From Erythrobacter longus (GTDB lineage: Bacteria; Pseudomonadota; Alphaproteobacteria; Sphingomonadales; Sphingomonadaceae): DNA of 64,000 bases. The translations under genes and the position numbers were made by a program. Of the stretch, positions 44,731-54,053 are shown one piece after another. The stretch spans positions 281,001-345,000 of the forward strand of contig NZ_JMIW01000006.1 of the NCBI RefSeq assembly GCF_000715015.1, in the 5' to 3' direction. The notes below the pieces were generated by a model that was given only the letters and a program-made list of their open reading frames with translations, made no database searches and was not told the origin of the DNA. Position 1 is the stretch's first letter; each line of letters begins with the position of its first letter.

Positions 44731-45600
44731 ATGAAATTCAAATTCCTTGCCCCCGCAGCAGTTCTTGCCGCTTCCACTGCGATGATTTCAATTGCCGCTC
44801 CGGCGGTCGCTGACGATCATGCCGAGGCGGCGGCACCTGCCCTTGCAGACGTGCTTGCACACGAACGCCGCGATGGCGACCGCGAGCGTGACCAATATCG
44901 CAATCCTGCCGAAACCCTTGCCTTCTTCGGCGTCGAACCAACCATGACGGTTGCCGAATATAGCCCCGGCGGTGGATGGTACACCCGGGTGCTTGCGCCC
45001 TATTTGATGCCGGCTGGCACCTACATTGCGTTTAACGGTGACAGCGATGGACGCACCTACCAAACCCGCGCTCAAGAAGCGCGCGCCAAGGGTTGGACGG
45101 AAAGCTTCAAGGAAGGCATGGCACAGGCCATGGGCGTTGAAGCTGATAGCGTGATGGCTTTTGAAGTCGACGAAATGCCTGAAGAAGCCGCTGGCACGGT
45201 TGACCGCGTGCTGATCTTCCGTTCGATGCACGGGCTGAATATTGGCAATAATGCCGATGATATCCTGAAAGCGGCACGCGTCATGCTAAAAGATGATGGC
45301 ATGGTCGGCGTGGTTCAGCACCGTGCACCCGAAGGCGCCAGCTATGACGATTATGGCGCACGCCAGCGCGGTTACATGCGCAAACAGGACGTTGTCGCAA
45401 TTTTCGAGGCCAACGGATTTGAACTCGCCGCAGAAAGCGAAGTGAACGCCAACCCCAAAGACACAGCCGACTATGAAGGCGGCGTGTGGACGCTTCCTCC
45501 ATCGTTTGGGTTTGGTCGCCAAAGCGAAGAGGAAATGGCCAAGCACCGCGCCATTGGTGAAAGCGACCGTATGACCTTGCTCTTCCGCAAGGCTGACTAA
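44731..45600 (+). CDS. Exported SAM-methyltransferase-fold protein
   Basis: This 289-residue protein has a signal peptide (MKFKFLAPAAVLAASTAMIS, cleavage near AVADD). It is followed by a class I methyltransferase-like domain: VAEYSPGGGWYTRVLAPYL (motif I-like), FRSMHGLNIGNNADDILKAARVML, and VGVVQHRAPEGASYDDYG. The family (COG4798-type predicted methyltransferases) is periplasmic by its leader, and its substrate is unknown. A periplasmic location for a SAM-type enzyme is odd because SAM is cytosolic, so it may be a repurposed fold. A GAGAGG ribosome-binding site sits before the ATG. Confidence 0.8.
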   Translation: MKFKFLAPAAVLAASTAMISIAAPAVADDHAEAAAPALADVLAHERRDGDRERDQYRNPAETLAFFGVEPTMTVAEYSPGGGWYTRVLAPYLMPAGTYIAFNGDSDGRTYQTRAQEARAKGWTESFKEGMAQAMGVEADSVMAFEVDEMPEEAAGTVDRVLIFRSMHGLNIGNNADDILKAARVMLKDDGMVGVVQHRAPEGASYDDYGARQRGYMRKQDVVAIFEANGFELAAESEVNANPKDTADYEGGVWTLPPSFGFGRQSEEEMAKHRAIGESDRMTLLFRKAD

Positions 45601-45618
45601 AGTTCTAAGGGCGGCGGC

Positions 45619-46485
45619 ATGAACACTCTTACTGTCGCCGCCCTTCAACTTGCGCTTGGCCGCGCTGATGAGGCTGAGAATATCGCCGCTGTTGCCGCTT
45701 TGGTCGAAGAGGCTGCGGCGCGCGGAGCCAAGGTGATCTTGCCGCCAGAGCTATTCTCCGGCCCCTATTTCTGCAGCGTTGAGGACGAGGCGCTCTTTGC
45801 GCTGGCGCGTCCTACATCAGAGCACCCCAGCGTGATCGCGATGCAGGCGCTTGCCGCGAAGCTCAAGGTCACCATCCCGACCAGCTTTTTTGAACGAGAC
45901 GGGCACCACTATTACAACACGCTTGCCATGATCGGCCCGGATGGCGCGATCATGGGCACATACCGGAAAAGTCACATTCCCGATGGGCCGGGCTATGAGG
46001 AAAAATTCTATTTCCGGCCCGGCAACGATGGCTTCAAAGTCTGGGATGTGCCGGGTGACGAGGGCACGAGCGTGCGCATTGGCGTCGGCATTTGCTGGGA
46101 CCAATGGTATCCTGAATGTGCCCGCGTGATGGCGCTGAAGGGCGCAGAAGTGCTGCTGTATCCCACGGCCATCGGGTCAGAGCCTTATGACGCCGACCTC
46201 GACACAAGCCGGATGTGGCGCAGGGCAATGGTGGGGCACGCAGTGTCCAATTGCATGCCGGTGATCGCGGCCAATCGGATCGGCACAGAGGGCGATCAAA
46301 GCTTCTATGGCCACTCCTTCATCACCGACGAATGGGGCGATTTGGTCGAAGAATACGGCGCTAAGGAAGCGGGCGCGCTTCTCAGCACTCTCGACCTTGG
46401 CGAGGCTGCCAAGCACCGTGCCGGCATGGGGTTTTTCCGTGATCGCCGCCCGCAGCTTTACAGCCGCATCGCCGAAGATATTTGA
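45619..46485 (+). CDS. aguB: N-carbamoylputrescine amidase
   Basis: This nitrilase-superfamily hydrolase of 288 residues hydrolyses N-carbamoylputrescine to putrescine. The catalytic triad is visible: Glu in VILPPELFSGPYF, Lys in YRKSHIPDGPGYEEKFYF, and Cys in VGICWDQWYPECARVM. GTEGDQSFYGHSFI and FFRDRRPQLY are typical of AguB. The usual agmatine deiminase partner (aguA) is not adjacent. It is coupled to folK through a TTGA overlap. Confidence 0.9.
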   Translation: MNTLTVAALQLALGRADEAENIAAVAALVEEAAARGAKVILPPELFSGPYFCSVEDEALFALARPTSEHPSVIAMQALAAKLKVTIPTSFFERDGHHYYNTLAMIGPDGAIMGTYRKSHIPDGPGYEEKFYFRPGNDGFKVWDVPGDEGTSVRIGVGICWDQWYPECARVMALKGAEVLLYPTAIGSEPYDADLDTSRMWRRAMVGHAVSNCMPVIAANRIGTEGDQSFYGHSFITDEWGDLVEEYGAKEAGALLSTLDLGEAAKHRAGMGFFRDRRPQLYSRIAEDI

Positions 46486-46961
46486 ACGCGGTCCTTGTGA
46501 GCAGTTCGTATCTCATCGCGTTGGGGTCCAACCGGCGCCACCACATTTACGGGCGTCCGCGCGATGTTGTGCGCGCTGCGATGGAGGAATTGGCTGTGCT
46601 GGGCACAGTCACTGCGCGATCAAGGATCATAACAACCGATCCCATCGGCCCTGCACAGCGGCGTTTTTCCAACGCCGCCTTGGTGATTACAAGCGAATAC
46701 GACCCGCTAAGCCTTTTGGCAGGGCTTAAACATATCGAAAGCGAGTTTGGGCGGCGCACGGGACAACGCTGGGGCGACCGTGTGCTTGACCTTGATATTG
46801 TGCTTTGGAGCGGAGGGGCGTTCGCCTCGCGCACGCTCACCATCCCTCACCGTGAATTCCGCCTGCGCGATTTTGTGTTGAAACCAGCGCAGATGGTTGC
46901 ACCCGGTTGGCGCGACCCGGTGACGGGCTTAAGCATCAGACAGTTAAGCGCCCGGATTTAG
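46482..46961 (+). CDS. folK: 2-amino-4-hydroxy-6-hydroxymethyldihydropteridine diphosphokinase
   Basis: This folate-pathway HPPK has 159 residues. It has YLIALGSNRRHHIYGRPRDVV, RSRIITTDPIGPAQRRFSNAALVI, and the HPPK signature RRTGQRWGDRVLDLDIVLW, followed by LTIPHREFRLRDFVLKPAQMV. The predicted start TTG 46482 overlaps the aguB stop. GTG 46497 is a reasonable alternative that puts the first strand closer to the N-terminus. Confidence 0.92.
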   Translation: MNAVLVSSSYLIALGSNRRHHIYGRPRDVVRAAMEELAVLGTVTARSRIITTDPIGPAQRRFSNAALVITSEYDPLSLLAGLKHIESEFGRRTGQRWGDRVLDLDIVLWSGGAFASRTLTIPHREFRLRDFVLKPAQMVAPGWRDPVTGLSIRQLSARI

Positions 46962-47049
46962 GCGCCAGATACGGGAAGGGCGCCTCGCCAGTTTCCTGAC
47001 AACGCGCCCTTATCACTTACAGAAGGACCAATTCTGCGAGACGAATTCG

Positions 47050-47574
47050 TTAAGCGGCTGCAGTAGCTGCCTTGATGCGCTTGCGACGGCGGCCAAAGCC
47101 GAGCGCCACAAGTGCCAGACCAAACAGGCCAAGGACGCCCGGTGCAGGGACATCAACCACGCGGTAGTCAGCAATGCGGCGCACGTAATCGCCTGCAACC
47201 ACAGGGTTGCCCCACCATGACCACAAATTGATGCGGTTGTTGCTCATGGTTTTGATCATCCATGGGTGGAAGCGGCTGCCGTTCTGGCGGGTCGGCGTGT
47301 ATTCCTGACCGCGTATAGTGCGCGTGCCGGTCATGTCAGAAAGCGTAAACATGAAACTAGGGTTCGCGCCGCCCTGGAACGACCGAAGTTCGTCCCCGGC
47401 AAAGGACACATCCATGTCATCGCCGATCCAACTGCCGGTGCCATTATCGGTGTTGATCGTGAGGATGTCGCCATCGCTCATTTCGTATTCAAAGATTGTC
47501 GCTGATGCAGGCGCAGCGGCAACCATGGCAGTTGCGGCCATTGAAATCGCAGCCGTTTTGATCGCTGTTTTCAT
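47050..47574 (-). CDS. PEP-CTERM-like exported protein
   Basis: This 174-residue protein has a signal peptide (MKTAIKTAAISMAATAMVAA, cleavage near PASA), a beta-rich extracellular domain with Trp-rich segments (INLWSWWGNPVV), and a C-terminal sorting signal. The signal is a VPAP motif, a hydrophobic helix (GVLGLFGLALVALGF) and an Arg cluster (GRRRKR). This is the VPAP variant of the PEP-CTERM/exosortase signal used in exopolysaccharide-producing bacteria. An exosortase is not in the window. It is preceded by AGGGGG 8-12 bases before the ATG. Confidence 0.78.
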   Translation of the reverse strand: MKTAIKTAAISMAATAMVAAAPASATIFEYEMSDGDILTINTDNGTGSWIGDDMDVSFAGDELRSFQGGANPSFMFTLSDMTGTRTIRGQEYTPTRQNGSRFHPWMIKTMSNNRINLWSWWGNPVVAGDYVRRIADYRVVDVPAPGVLGLFGLALVALGFGRRRKRIKAATAAA

Positions 47575-47808
47575 ACTTAATCCCCCTGAACGCGCAATCG
47601 TATGTCGAGGGACATTCGGTGCTGCGCCATGCGTCTGTTGATTGGTTATCGTCGGATAAGCAATTGCCGTGCCAACACGTTGTAAAGCGCGCTTTTCAGG
47701 AGAGTTTGATGGTTAACGCAAAGATCCGGTAAAACCGAAGTGTCAACTTTTCCGACGCTATTGCCTTGAACAAGAAGGCGTTAACCCTTCAACGGTACAC
47801 CGCGCAGG

Positions 47809-49359
47809 ATGCAACTGCGCCAAAACCTCCTTCATCTAAGCGGTGCGACCGCCTTGCTGCTTACCCCTGTGCTGGCAGGGTGTGATACCGGCCCGTCAGA
47901 TCCCCTTGCCGCTGCGCAAGAAGCGCTTGCTTCAGGGCAACCGCGCACAGCGCTCGATCTGATCGGAAAAGCGATTGAGGCATCGCCGGACAGTCCTGCC
48001 GTCCGAATGCTTGCAGGGGACGCGGCGATGGCTCTGGATAATCCAGACCGGGCAATCGCCGAGTTCCAGCGTATTGGCGAGGATGCGGCTGAGTATTCTC
48101 TGGCTCAGGCCAAGCTTGCCGAAGCGCAGGTGATGGCCAATTATCTGGAGGCGGCAAGCGACACGCTTGAAAATCTCCCTATGGATCACGCGCTCTCATA
48201 CACCGCGGCGATTGCCTACCATCTGGCGCGCGGTGAGACGTTTGAGGCTTTCGATGCGCTTGATGTAGGACTTACAAAATTTCCCGACGACCCGCGTCTT
48301 GTGACAACAGATGCCGAGCGACTTTGGGCACAAGGCAGGGACGAGGCAACCTTCGCTCGCCTTGCTCCCATCCTCAAGCTGGAGCCTGCTATCAGCCAGG
48401 CCCATCTGTTCGCGGGGCAATTGCGCCTTGGAATGCGCGATGCTGAGCAAGCAAAGCGGCACTTCCAGAAGGTTTTGAGCGTTCGCCCGATGCATCAAAC
48501 CGCGATGCTTGCGATGGCCGCGATCGCCCGGGACGCAGGCGACATGCGCGAAGCAGGCAATTGGATCAACAAAGCCAATGATGCAGGCCCCCCTCACCCG
48601 GTTGGCCTCCTGTTCGCAGCGCAAATGGCTTATGATGCAGGCGATATGAGCCGCGCGTTCGAGCTGATTGAAAAAGCGCCCTCCTCGGTCGTCAATGAAC
48701 CCGAATTTGCGCGCCTTCGCGGACTGATTGACGCAGCGCGAGGTCAAGATGCGATGGCCGCTCTTGCGCTTGGCGATTATGTCGAGGCCACAGGAGGCGA
48801 TCCGTTTTCGCGGCAGATCCTCGCCAACAGCCTCGCACAGCAAGGCAAGTTCGACGAAGCCTGGAGCGCGATACTCCCGGTCATTGATCACCCGCAATCC
48901 GATGTGCCTGCTCTGAGGGTTGCTCTGGCGCTGGCTGAAAAAACCGGCAAGGGCGACGCGGCTTCGATCCGGGCAAAGATTGCACGCCAGCAAAATGCGC
49001 CCTCAATCGATGCCGAAATGCGCAAGGCGGCCGCAGCTATTCGTGCTAGCGAATGGGCGAAAGCTGACAGCATCTATACCCCTCTGGTTGAGGGCAAAGG
49101 GAAGCAAAATGCGGGGCTTCTCAACAACGCAGCGGCGGTAAAGACCAAGCTTGGCGAGCACGACAAAGCGGTGGCATTGGCGCGCCGCGCTCTGGCTGAG
49201 GCCCCGACCAGTCCAGAAATTATGGACACTTTAGCCTGGGCCTTGTGGCAAGGCGGCAGTGACAAGGCCGAGGCGCGCGCATTGCTCCAAAAAGCGCGGC
49301 AAGCAGCCCCTGCCAACCGCGAAATTGCCGAACATTGGGCGATTGTTAACGCGCTCTAG
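47809..49359 (+). CDS. TPR-repeat lipoprotein
   Basis: This 516-residue protein has a lipobox ending LAGC (Cys25) and about ten TPR-like helical hairpins, for example EALASGQPRTALDLIGKAIE, DRAIAEFQRIG, QAKRHFQKVLSVRP, and a C-terminal DTLAWALWQGG with ARALLQKARQAAP. The arrangement recalls the PrsT-type TPR lipoprotein of XrtA/PEP-CTERM polysaccharide loci. It is divergent from a PEP-CTERM protein gene 234 bp away, which supports but does not prove that link. Probably a periplasmic scaffold. Confidence 0.75.
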   Translation: MQLRQNLLHLSGATALLLTPVLAGCDTGPSDPLAAAQEALASGQPRTALDLIGKAIEASPDSPAVRMLAGDAAMALDNPDRAIAEFQRIGEDAAEYSLAQAKLAEAQVMANYLEAASDTLENLPMDHALSYTAAIAYHLARGETFEAFDALDVGLTKFPDDPRLVTTDAERLWAQGRDEATFARLAPILKLEPAISQAHLFAGQLRLGMRDAEQAKRHFQKVLSVRPMHQTAMLAMAAIARDAGDMREAGNWINKANDAGPPHPVGLLFAAQMAYDAGDMSRAFELIEKAPSSVVNEPEFARLRGLIDAARGQDAMAALALGDYVEATGGDPFSRQILANSLAQQGKFDEAWSAILPVIDHPQSDVPALRVALALAEKTGKGDAASIRAKIARQQNAPSIDAEMRKAAAAIRASEWAKADSIYTPLVEGKGKQNAGLLNNAAAVKTKLGEHDKAVALARRALAEAPTSPEIMDTLAWALWQGGSDKAEARALLQKARQAAPANREIAEHWAIVNAL

Positions 49360-49497
49360 GCGGTATAAAGCGCGACAAAGTGCAACATTCGCTGCGCAAT
49401 CCTACAGTGATGGCTTGACCGACCGCCTTTGCCTGCCTAGTGGGGCGCTTCTGCGAGCGACACAAGATTCTCGCACTTACCGAGACACCTCGCTTGG

Positions 49498-49573
49498 GGG
49501 CCCTTAGCTCAGTCGGTAGAGCAACTGACTTTTAATCAGTAGGTCGCTGGTTCGAACCCAGCAGGGCTCACCA
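49498..49573 (+). tRNA. tRNA-Lys (anticodon TTT)
   Basis: A 76-base cloverleaf: acceptor GGGCCCT/AGGGCTC (one G-T pair), D-arm AGCTCAGTCGGTAGAGC, anticodon loop CTTTTAA giving TTT, T-arm with GGTTCGAACCC, and encoded CCA. Confidence 0.97.
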
Positions 49574-49667
49574 CCTTTTTCCTGTGAAAATCGATTTCAG
49601 CGTGATCCATATGGAAAGCTGAAACGGCATACCGGGCATTCCGGGCCTCGAACCCCAGGGCGCCTGG

Positions 49668-51245
49668 TCACTGCGCATCATCGGGCGCAAATTGTGGCGG
49701 CTGCTTCCATTCATAGGCCGTTTTGCCGCGCTCCAGGATCAGATAATATTTAAGGCCCTTGGCCGCGGCCTTGTAGAGAAATCCGACATTGCGGTCGTAG
49801 ATCGTCTTTGGAGCCTTACCCTCATTGCCAAACTCGGCCAGACCAACTTCGTAGCCTTTAACCCGGCTTTTGCGGGTCGAAACAATATCGACAAACCACT
49901 GGAAGATTTTACCGGCCGGCTTGTGCACGATCGCTGATGATACGGCCTGATTAACATATCGCTCACTGCCGCTTGTTCGTTTGATCCTGCCAGCGCCAGC
50001 AGAATGCACATCGCCTGAAAGGACATGGACATATTTGGGCGAATGGGTGTCGCCAAAGTTGAAGATCAGATCGATCAATTGCCTTTGTTCGTCCGCGTGA
50101 ATGTGGTGGTCCCAATGATCGAGGGCATCATCATCAAGACTCTTTCGAAAGTCACCTTTCACAAGCCATTTGAGCCACTCTTCCACCCGGCGCCTGTAAT
50201 TCAAATGGGCAATGGGCACAGGGATCGCGAACAAAACCACGCGTTGCCCCTCAAGCGCCACTGGGCATGAGCCAAACAGCGCGCTGTCATTGATGCGACG
50301 AAGGTCCTCATATTGCTCATCAGACATGATTTGATCTTGCCGGCGAAAAGACCGGTTATCCAAAATCAAGATCTCGTAATTGCGAAAGCTAATGTGCTGG
50401 GAATAGTGTGTGTTTGAAATCAGAGCGGCATTGTCGCGCGTGCGCACCTGCAAAAGCTCAAAATACCGCTTTGCGACCTCAAAGATGGCGGCGAAGAGCT
50501 CGCAGTTTTGAAGCGCCTTGGGATAGGAGCCCCACCCATCAATGATATCATGATCATCCCACATCATGGCCGATGGGATGGATGCAAGAACTCTGCTGAC
50601 AGGGGCTTTGCTCCAACTGGCGATGTAAAGGTCTTCGTAGAAATTCTCGATTTCCTCTATCAGATCAGCCTTGTCCCGCGGATCAACGGTATGGCTCGAC
50701 ATCTTCTTTGTAGACCGCCAGCCGAGCAGATCGTGGTCCTTGAAATAGGAAATGCGCTCCCAGATAGGATCGGCATAAATCTGATCGCCGCACAGCAAGA
50801 GGCCGTGGAATGAATAGTCCAATCCATCCGTCTCGTGATTGTCCCACAACCTGTCCCACATGATGTAATCGGCGTTGTTCATCTCACTTGGAAAATGCGA
50901 AGAGCTACCGTTGCAAGAGGCAAATCCGATCTTTGGAAGCGTATCTGTGCCCGGCACGACAAATGTCCATTCGCTTTGCCCTGCGGTGTTGGCTAGCGAC
51001 CGGCCATCGCGGATTAGGCGGTAAGTGACCTCATAGGGCTGAGGCGCTTTTTCTATCGGGATTGTGCAGCGATAGAGCCTGTTTGCCCTAAGAGTGTCGC
51101 ACGCTTGAACATCAAGTTCGTGCTTTCCTCCGCCAAATGACAGGCACAGTTTTAGCGGCTTTTCCTCAAGGTCCAATGGCAGCAAAAGGACCAAGGAGTA
51201 TTGGTAGTCACCTTCAATACCCAGCAATGGCCCAAGCGAAATCAC
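49668..51245 (-). CDS. PhoD-like metallophosphatase
   Basis: This 525-residue protein has an N-terminal beta-sandwich and a calcineurin-like phosphoesterase core of the alkaline phosphatase D family. Metal-site motifs are FASCNG near residue 109, LLLCGDQIYADPIW, MMWDDHDIIDGWGSYP, and LSGDVHSAGAGRI. No signal peptide is obvious, unlike exported PhoD, so a cytoplasmic role or another export route is possible. The substrate (phosphodiesters, nucleotides) is not determined. It lies on the minus strand, downstream of the cyclase gene by about 70 bp. Confidence 0.82.
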   Translation of the reverse strand: MISLGPLLGIEGDYQYSLVLLLPLDLEEKPLKLCLSFGGGKHELDVQACDTLRANRLYRCTIPIEKAPQPYEVTYRLIRDGRSLANTAGQSEWTFVVPGTDTLPKIGFASCNGSSSHFPSEMNNADYIMWDRLWDNHETDGLDYSFHGLLLCGDQIYADPIWERISYFKDHDLLGWRSTKKMSSHTVDPRDKADLIEEIENFYEDLYIASWSKAPVSRVLASIPSAMMWDDHDIIDGWGSYPKALQNCELFAAIFEVAKRYFELLQVRTRDNAALISNTHYSQHISFRNYEILILDNRSFRRQDQIMSDEQYEDLRRINDSALFGSCPVALEGQRVVLFAIPVPIAHLNYRRRVEEWLKWLVKGDFRKSLDDDALDHWDHHIHADEQRQLIDLIFNFGDTHSPKYVHVLSGDVHSAGAGRIKRTSGSERYVNQAVSSAIVHKPAGKIFQWFVDIVSTRKSRVKGYEVGLAEFGNEGKAPKTIYDRNVGFLYKAAAKGLKYYLILERGKTAYEWKQPPQFAPDDAQ

Positions 51246-51315
51246 ATCTTACCCCTAGCTCTGCCCGCCAAGTGTTGTTGCACCATACTGGAGAGTTGAG
51301 AAGCACAGATTGCAA

Positions 51316-53613
51316 TTACTTCGAGGTCATCACCCAAACGCCGTCCCACTCATCGCCAGGAGGGCTCGCTTTCATAAGCTCGCACCGGTCGATGTAAGTC
51401 TGACTGAGCTTATCTTCAGGGTTTGCAGCCAAAGCTTTGGCAAAAAAGCCCGATGCGCGGTCCCATTCCTGGCGGCGGTAGAGTTTTACCCCCTCGTTGA
51501 AACAGCCCAGCACTTCTTGCAGTTCGGGGAAGGTGGTGTCGTCGTGGTAATCGAGGCATTCAAACACGCCAACGGGCTCTGTCTTGCCTTTGACCACCAC
51601 CTTGTCGATTTCGCGAAGACGGTACACGCCTTTGAGCCGCGCGACCGTATATTCTGAAAGAAGGATGCGCGCCGAATACTGCTTGCACGCGCTTTCGAGG
51701 CGGGCCGCCAGGTTCACCCCGTCGCCGATCATGGTGTAATCCATGCGTTTCCTGGAGCCGATATTGCCCGCCACAATGCGGTCGGTGTTGAGGCCCAGGC
51801 CCATATCGACCGGCATTTGCCCTTGCGCCTCGCGCGTCTTGTTCCATTCGCGCAACGAGGCGATCATATTGATGCCAGCGCGAAGACCGCGATCTTCGTC
51901 GTCCTCATGGCCCACCGGAATGCCAAAGGCGGCCATAATCGCATCGCCGATAAACTTGTCGAGCATCCCGCCCTGGTCGGTGATGCAGCCCACCATAAGC
52001 TCAAAATAGTCATTAAGAAGCGCCACGGTCCCTTGCGCGCCCAAATTTTCCGTGATGGTCGTAAACCCGCGAATATCGGAGAAAAGGACGGTTGCAGTGG
52101 TGTCTTTCCCACCAAGAAATTCGTCCTCGCCCCCGCCGCTCAACATTTGGGCGGCAACGCCCGGGTCCATATAGCGTGAGAGCGTGGATTTCGCGCGTTT
52201 GGCGTCCGAGATATCCTCGATCATGCACAGCGTGCCCAGCGCCTCATCCTCGCCCAATTGCATCGGCAGCACGGTGACATTGGCCGACACAGTATCGCCG
52301 CCAAAGACCAGCTCCACATCGGTCAGGCTTTGCGAGGTATTGGTGTCCGCCACCGCCGCAATCGTCTCGGCCAGCCATGCATTGGCCTCACCCAAAATGT
52401 CCTGAGGCGATTGACCCACAAGATCACCCGCCAACGCGCGCAAAATCCGCTCGCCCGCTTGGTTGCAGGTGCGGTTCTCACCTTTCTCATCGAACGTAAT
52501 CACACCGTTCGACATGGATTGCAGCATGCTTTCGTTATAGTTCTTCATCGACTGGATATCAGCAAACAGCTTTGCATTTTCCAAACCGATGGCGATTTGC
52601 GCGGTGAAGGCTTTAAGACGGCTTTCGTCTTCCTCGCTGAAGGGTCCGCCGCGCTTGTTCAGCACCTGCGTCACCCCGATCGTCTCGCCCGCCTTGTTGA
52701 TCACGGGCACACACAGGATTGAACGGGTGAAAAAGCCTGATTGCTTGTCAAAGGCGGGGTTAAACCGAAGGTCGGTGTAGGCGTGGGGAATGTTGATCGC
52801 CTCGCCATTGGTAAAGACTGAACCTGCAATCCCGGCGGTATTGGGCAGACGGATCTCCATCGAATCAAGCCCTTCGCCCACGTGGCTGAAAAGCTCGCCC
52901 GTTTTCTCATCATTGATAAAAAGGGTCGAGCGCTCTGCGTCCAGCATGGCAGTCGCCTCTGCCATCACACGGCGCAAAAGCGTGGTCAGCTCAAGCTCTG
53001 AGGTCATTTCTGAAACGATGTTCAAAAACTCAACCTCACGCTTTCGCGAGGCTTCCATTTGTTCAACCAATTGCATGGATTGAAGGGTGATCGCGCACTG
53101 GGTGGTGATCCCGCCAAGCACGGTCAGGTCCTGCGCGGTAAATTCACCGTCGACCTTGTTAAGAGCCTGCGCCACGCCGATGATTTGGCCCCGGGCATTG
53201 CGCACAGGACAGGCAAGGATGCTCTGCGTTTTAAAGCCCGTCTCGGTGTCGACATCGCTGTTAAATCGCGGGTCGGCATAGGCATCGTGAATGATCATGC
53301 CCTCACCGCTGTGGAAGGCAGCGCCAGCAATACCGATATCATCCATAATGCGAATTTCGCGCCGCTTCATCCCTTGGGCGATACGGCTGTAGAGTTCGCT
53401 CGTCGCCGGGTCATGCAGGAACAGCGAGCCGCGATCGGCCCCCACCGCCTTCACCGCGACCGACATCAGCGTATCAAGCACTCCATCCAGCGTGTCCATC
53501 GAGGCCACCTGGCGCGACACATCAAGGATCATTTGCAGCTCTTTCAGCTGCTCTTCCTGCGAAAGCTCAGGCGCGCTGCTAGCCGCTTGCATGGATGTCG
53601 GCATTTCGTTCAT
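51316..53613 (-). CDS. GAF-GAF-PAS class III adenylate cyclase
   Basis: This 765-residue soluble sensor cyclase has two GAF domains (about 40-185, DRGSLFLHDPATSELYSRIA, and about 220-360, ERSTLFINDEKTGELFSHVG), a PAS region (about 360-480, SNGVITFDEKGENRTCN) and a C-terminal class III cyclase domain. Metal Asp are in LFSDIRGFTTI and FIGDAIMAAFG. The Lys in DKFIGDAI and the Asp in MDYTMIGDGVNLAAR are the adenine-selecting pair, and the Asn/Arg of NLAAR are also present. ATP to cAMP activity is therefore likely. A coiled-coil gene starts the operon and overlaps by ATGA at 53610-53613. Confidence 0.92.
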   Translation of the reverse strand: MNEMPTSMQAASSAPELSQEEQLKELQMILDVSRQVASMDTLDGVLDTLMSVAVKAVGADRGSLFLHDPATSELYSRIAQGMKRREIRIMDDIGIAGAAFHSGEGMIIHDAYADPRFNSDVDTETGFKTQSILACPVRNARGQIIGVAQALNKVDGEFTAQDLTVLGGITTQCAITLQSMQLVEQMEASRKREVEFLNIVSEMTSELELTTLLRRVMAEATAMLDAERSTLFINDEKTGELFSHVGEGLDSMEIRLPNTAGIAGSVFTNGEAINIPHAYTDLRFNPAFDKQSGFFTRSILCVPVINKAGETIGVTQVLNKRGGPFSEEDESRLKAFTAQIAIGLENAKLFADIQSMKNYNESMLQSMSNGVITFDEKGENRTCNQAGERILRALAGDLVGQSPQDILGEANAWLAETIAAVADTNTSQSLTDVELVFGGDTVSANVTVLPMQLGEDEALGTLCMIEDISDAKRAKSTLSRYMDPGVAAQMLSGGGEDEFLGGKDTTATVLFSDIRGFTTITENLGAQGTVALLNDYFELMVGCITDQGGMLDKFIGDAIMAAFGIPVGHEDDEDRGLRAGINMIASLREWNKTREAQGQMPVDMGLGLNTDRIVAGNIGSRKRMDYTMIGDGVNLAARLESACKQYSARILLSEYTVARLKGVYRLREIDKVVVKGKTEPVGVFECLDYHDDTTFPELQEVLGCFNEGVKLYRRQEWDRASGFFAKALAANPEDKLSQTYIDRCELMKASPPGDEWDGVWVMTSK

Positions 53614-54053
53614 GCGCTTTTCTCCGTCAAAGAGGCGCGAAGCTTTTGCACCATAGTCTCCAGCTCCTTGATCTCATTTCGATGAGCCAGAAGGAGCGAT
53701 TGCCTGTCGCGCGCTGCGTCAGAGCGTTGGTCTTCCAATGTCTCTCGCAAACCTTGAATGGTGTCTTTCAACTGGCGAATTTCCGCCGCAGTTTCGGCCC
53801 GCGCTGCCTGAACAGTGTCGCCAATGCTGGCGGCTTGTTCTTCCAGAGCATCACGCAAGGATTGCACCGTGCTTTTCAGCTGAGTGATTTCGGCGGTCGC
53901 ATCGCTTTGCGCTTTTTGGACAAGGCGGCGCGCTTCGTGGTCCTTGTCTTCCAGCGCATCGCGCATTTGCGCAATGGTCCGTTGCAACTGACGGTTCTCG
54001 CCAGAAAGATCAGGTGCCGGATCGGATGCAGAATTTGTGTGTGTTTGCGCCAT
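53610..54053 (-). CDS. Four-repeat coiled-coil protein coupled to the adenylate cyclase
   Basis: This 147-residue protein has no signal or membrane segment. It is nearly all heptad coiled coil, built from four related units of about 35 residues, each with QLQxTIxxxRDALED-like cores: QLQRTIAQMRDALED, QLKSTVQSLRDALEE, QLKDTIQGLRETLED, ELETMVQKLRASLTE. Its stop overlaps the cyclase ATG (ATGA), so the two are made together. I infer a scaffold or dimerisation partner for the cyclase. No family was recognised. Confidence 0.75.
   Translation of the reverse strand: MAQTHTNSASDPAPDLSGENRQLQRTIAQMRDALEDKDHEARRLVQKAQSDATAEITQLKSTVQSLRDALEEQAASIGDTVQAARAETAAEIRQLKDTIQGLRETLEDQRSDAARDRQSLLLAHRNEIKELETMVQKLRASLTEKSA

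Noticed and set aside
46960..46984. Hairpin AGGCGCC/GGCGCCT at the folK end
   Set aside because: Good stem but no T-run on either strand, so not called a terminator.
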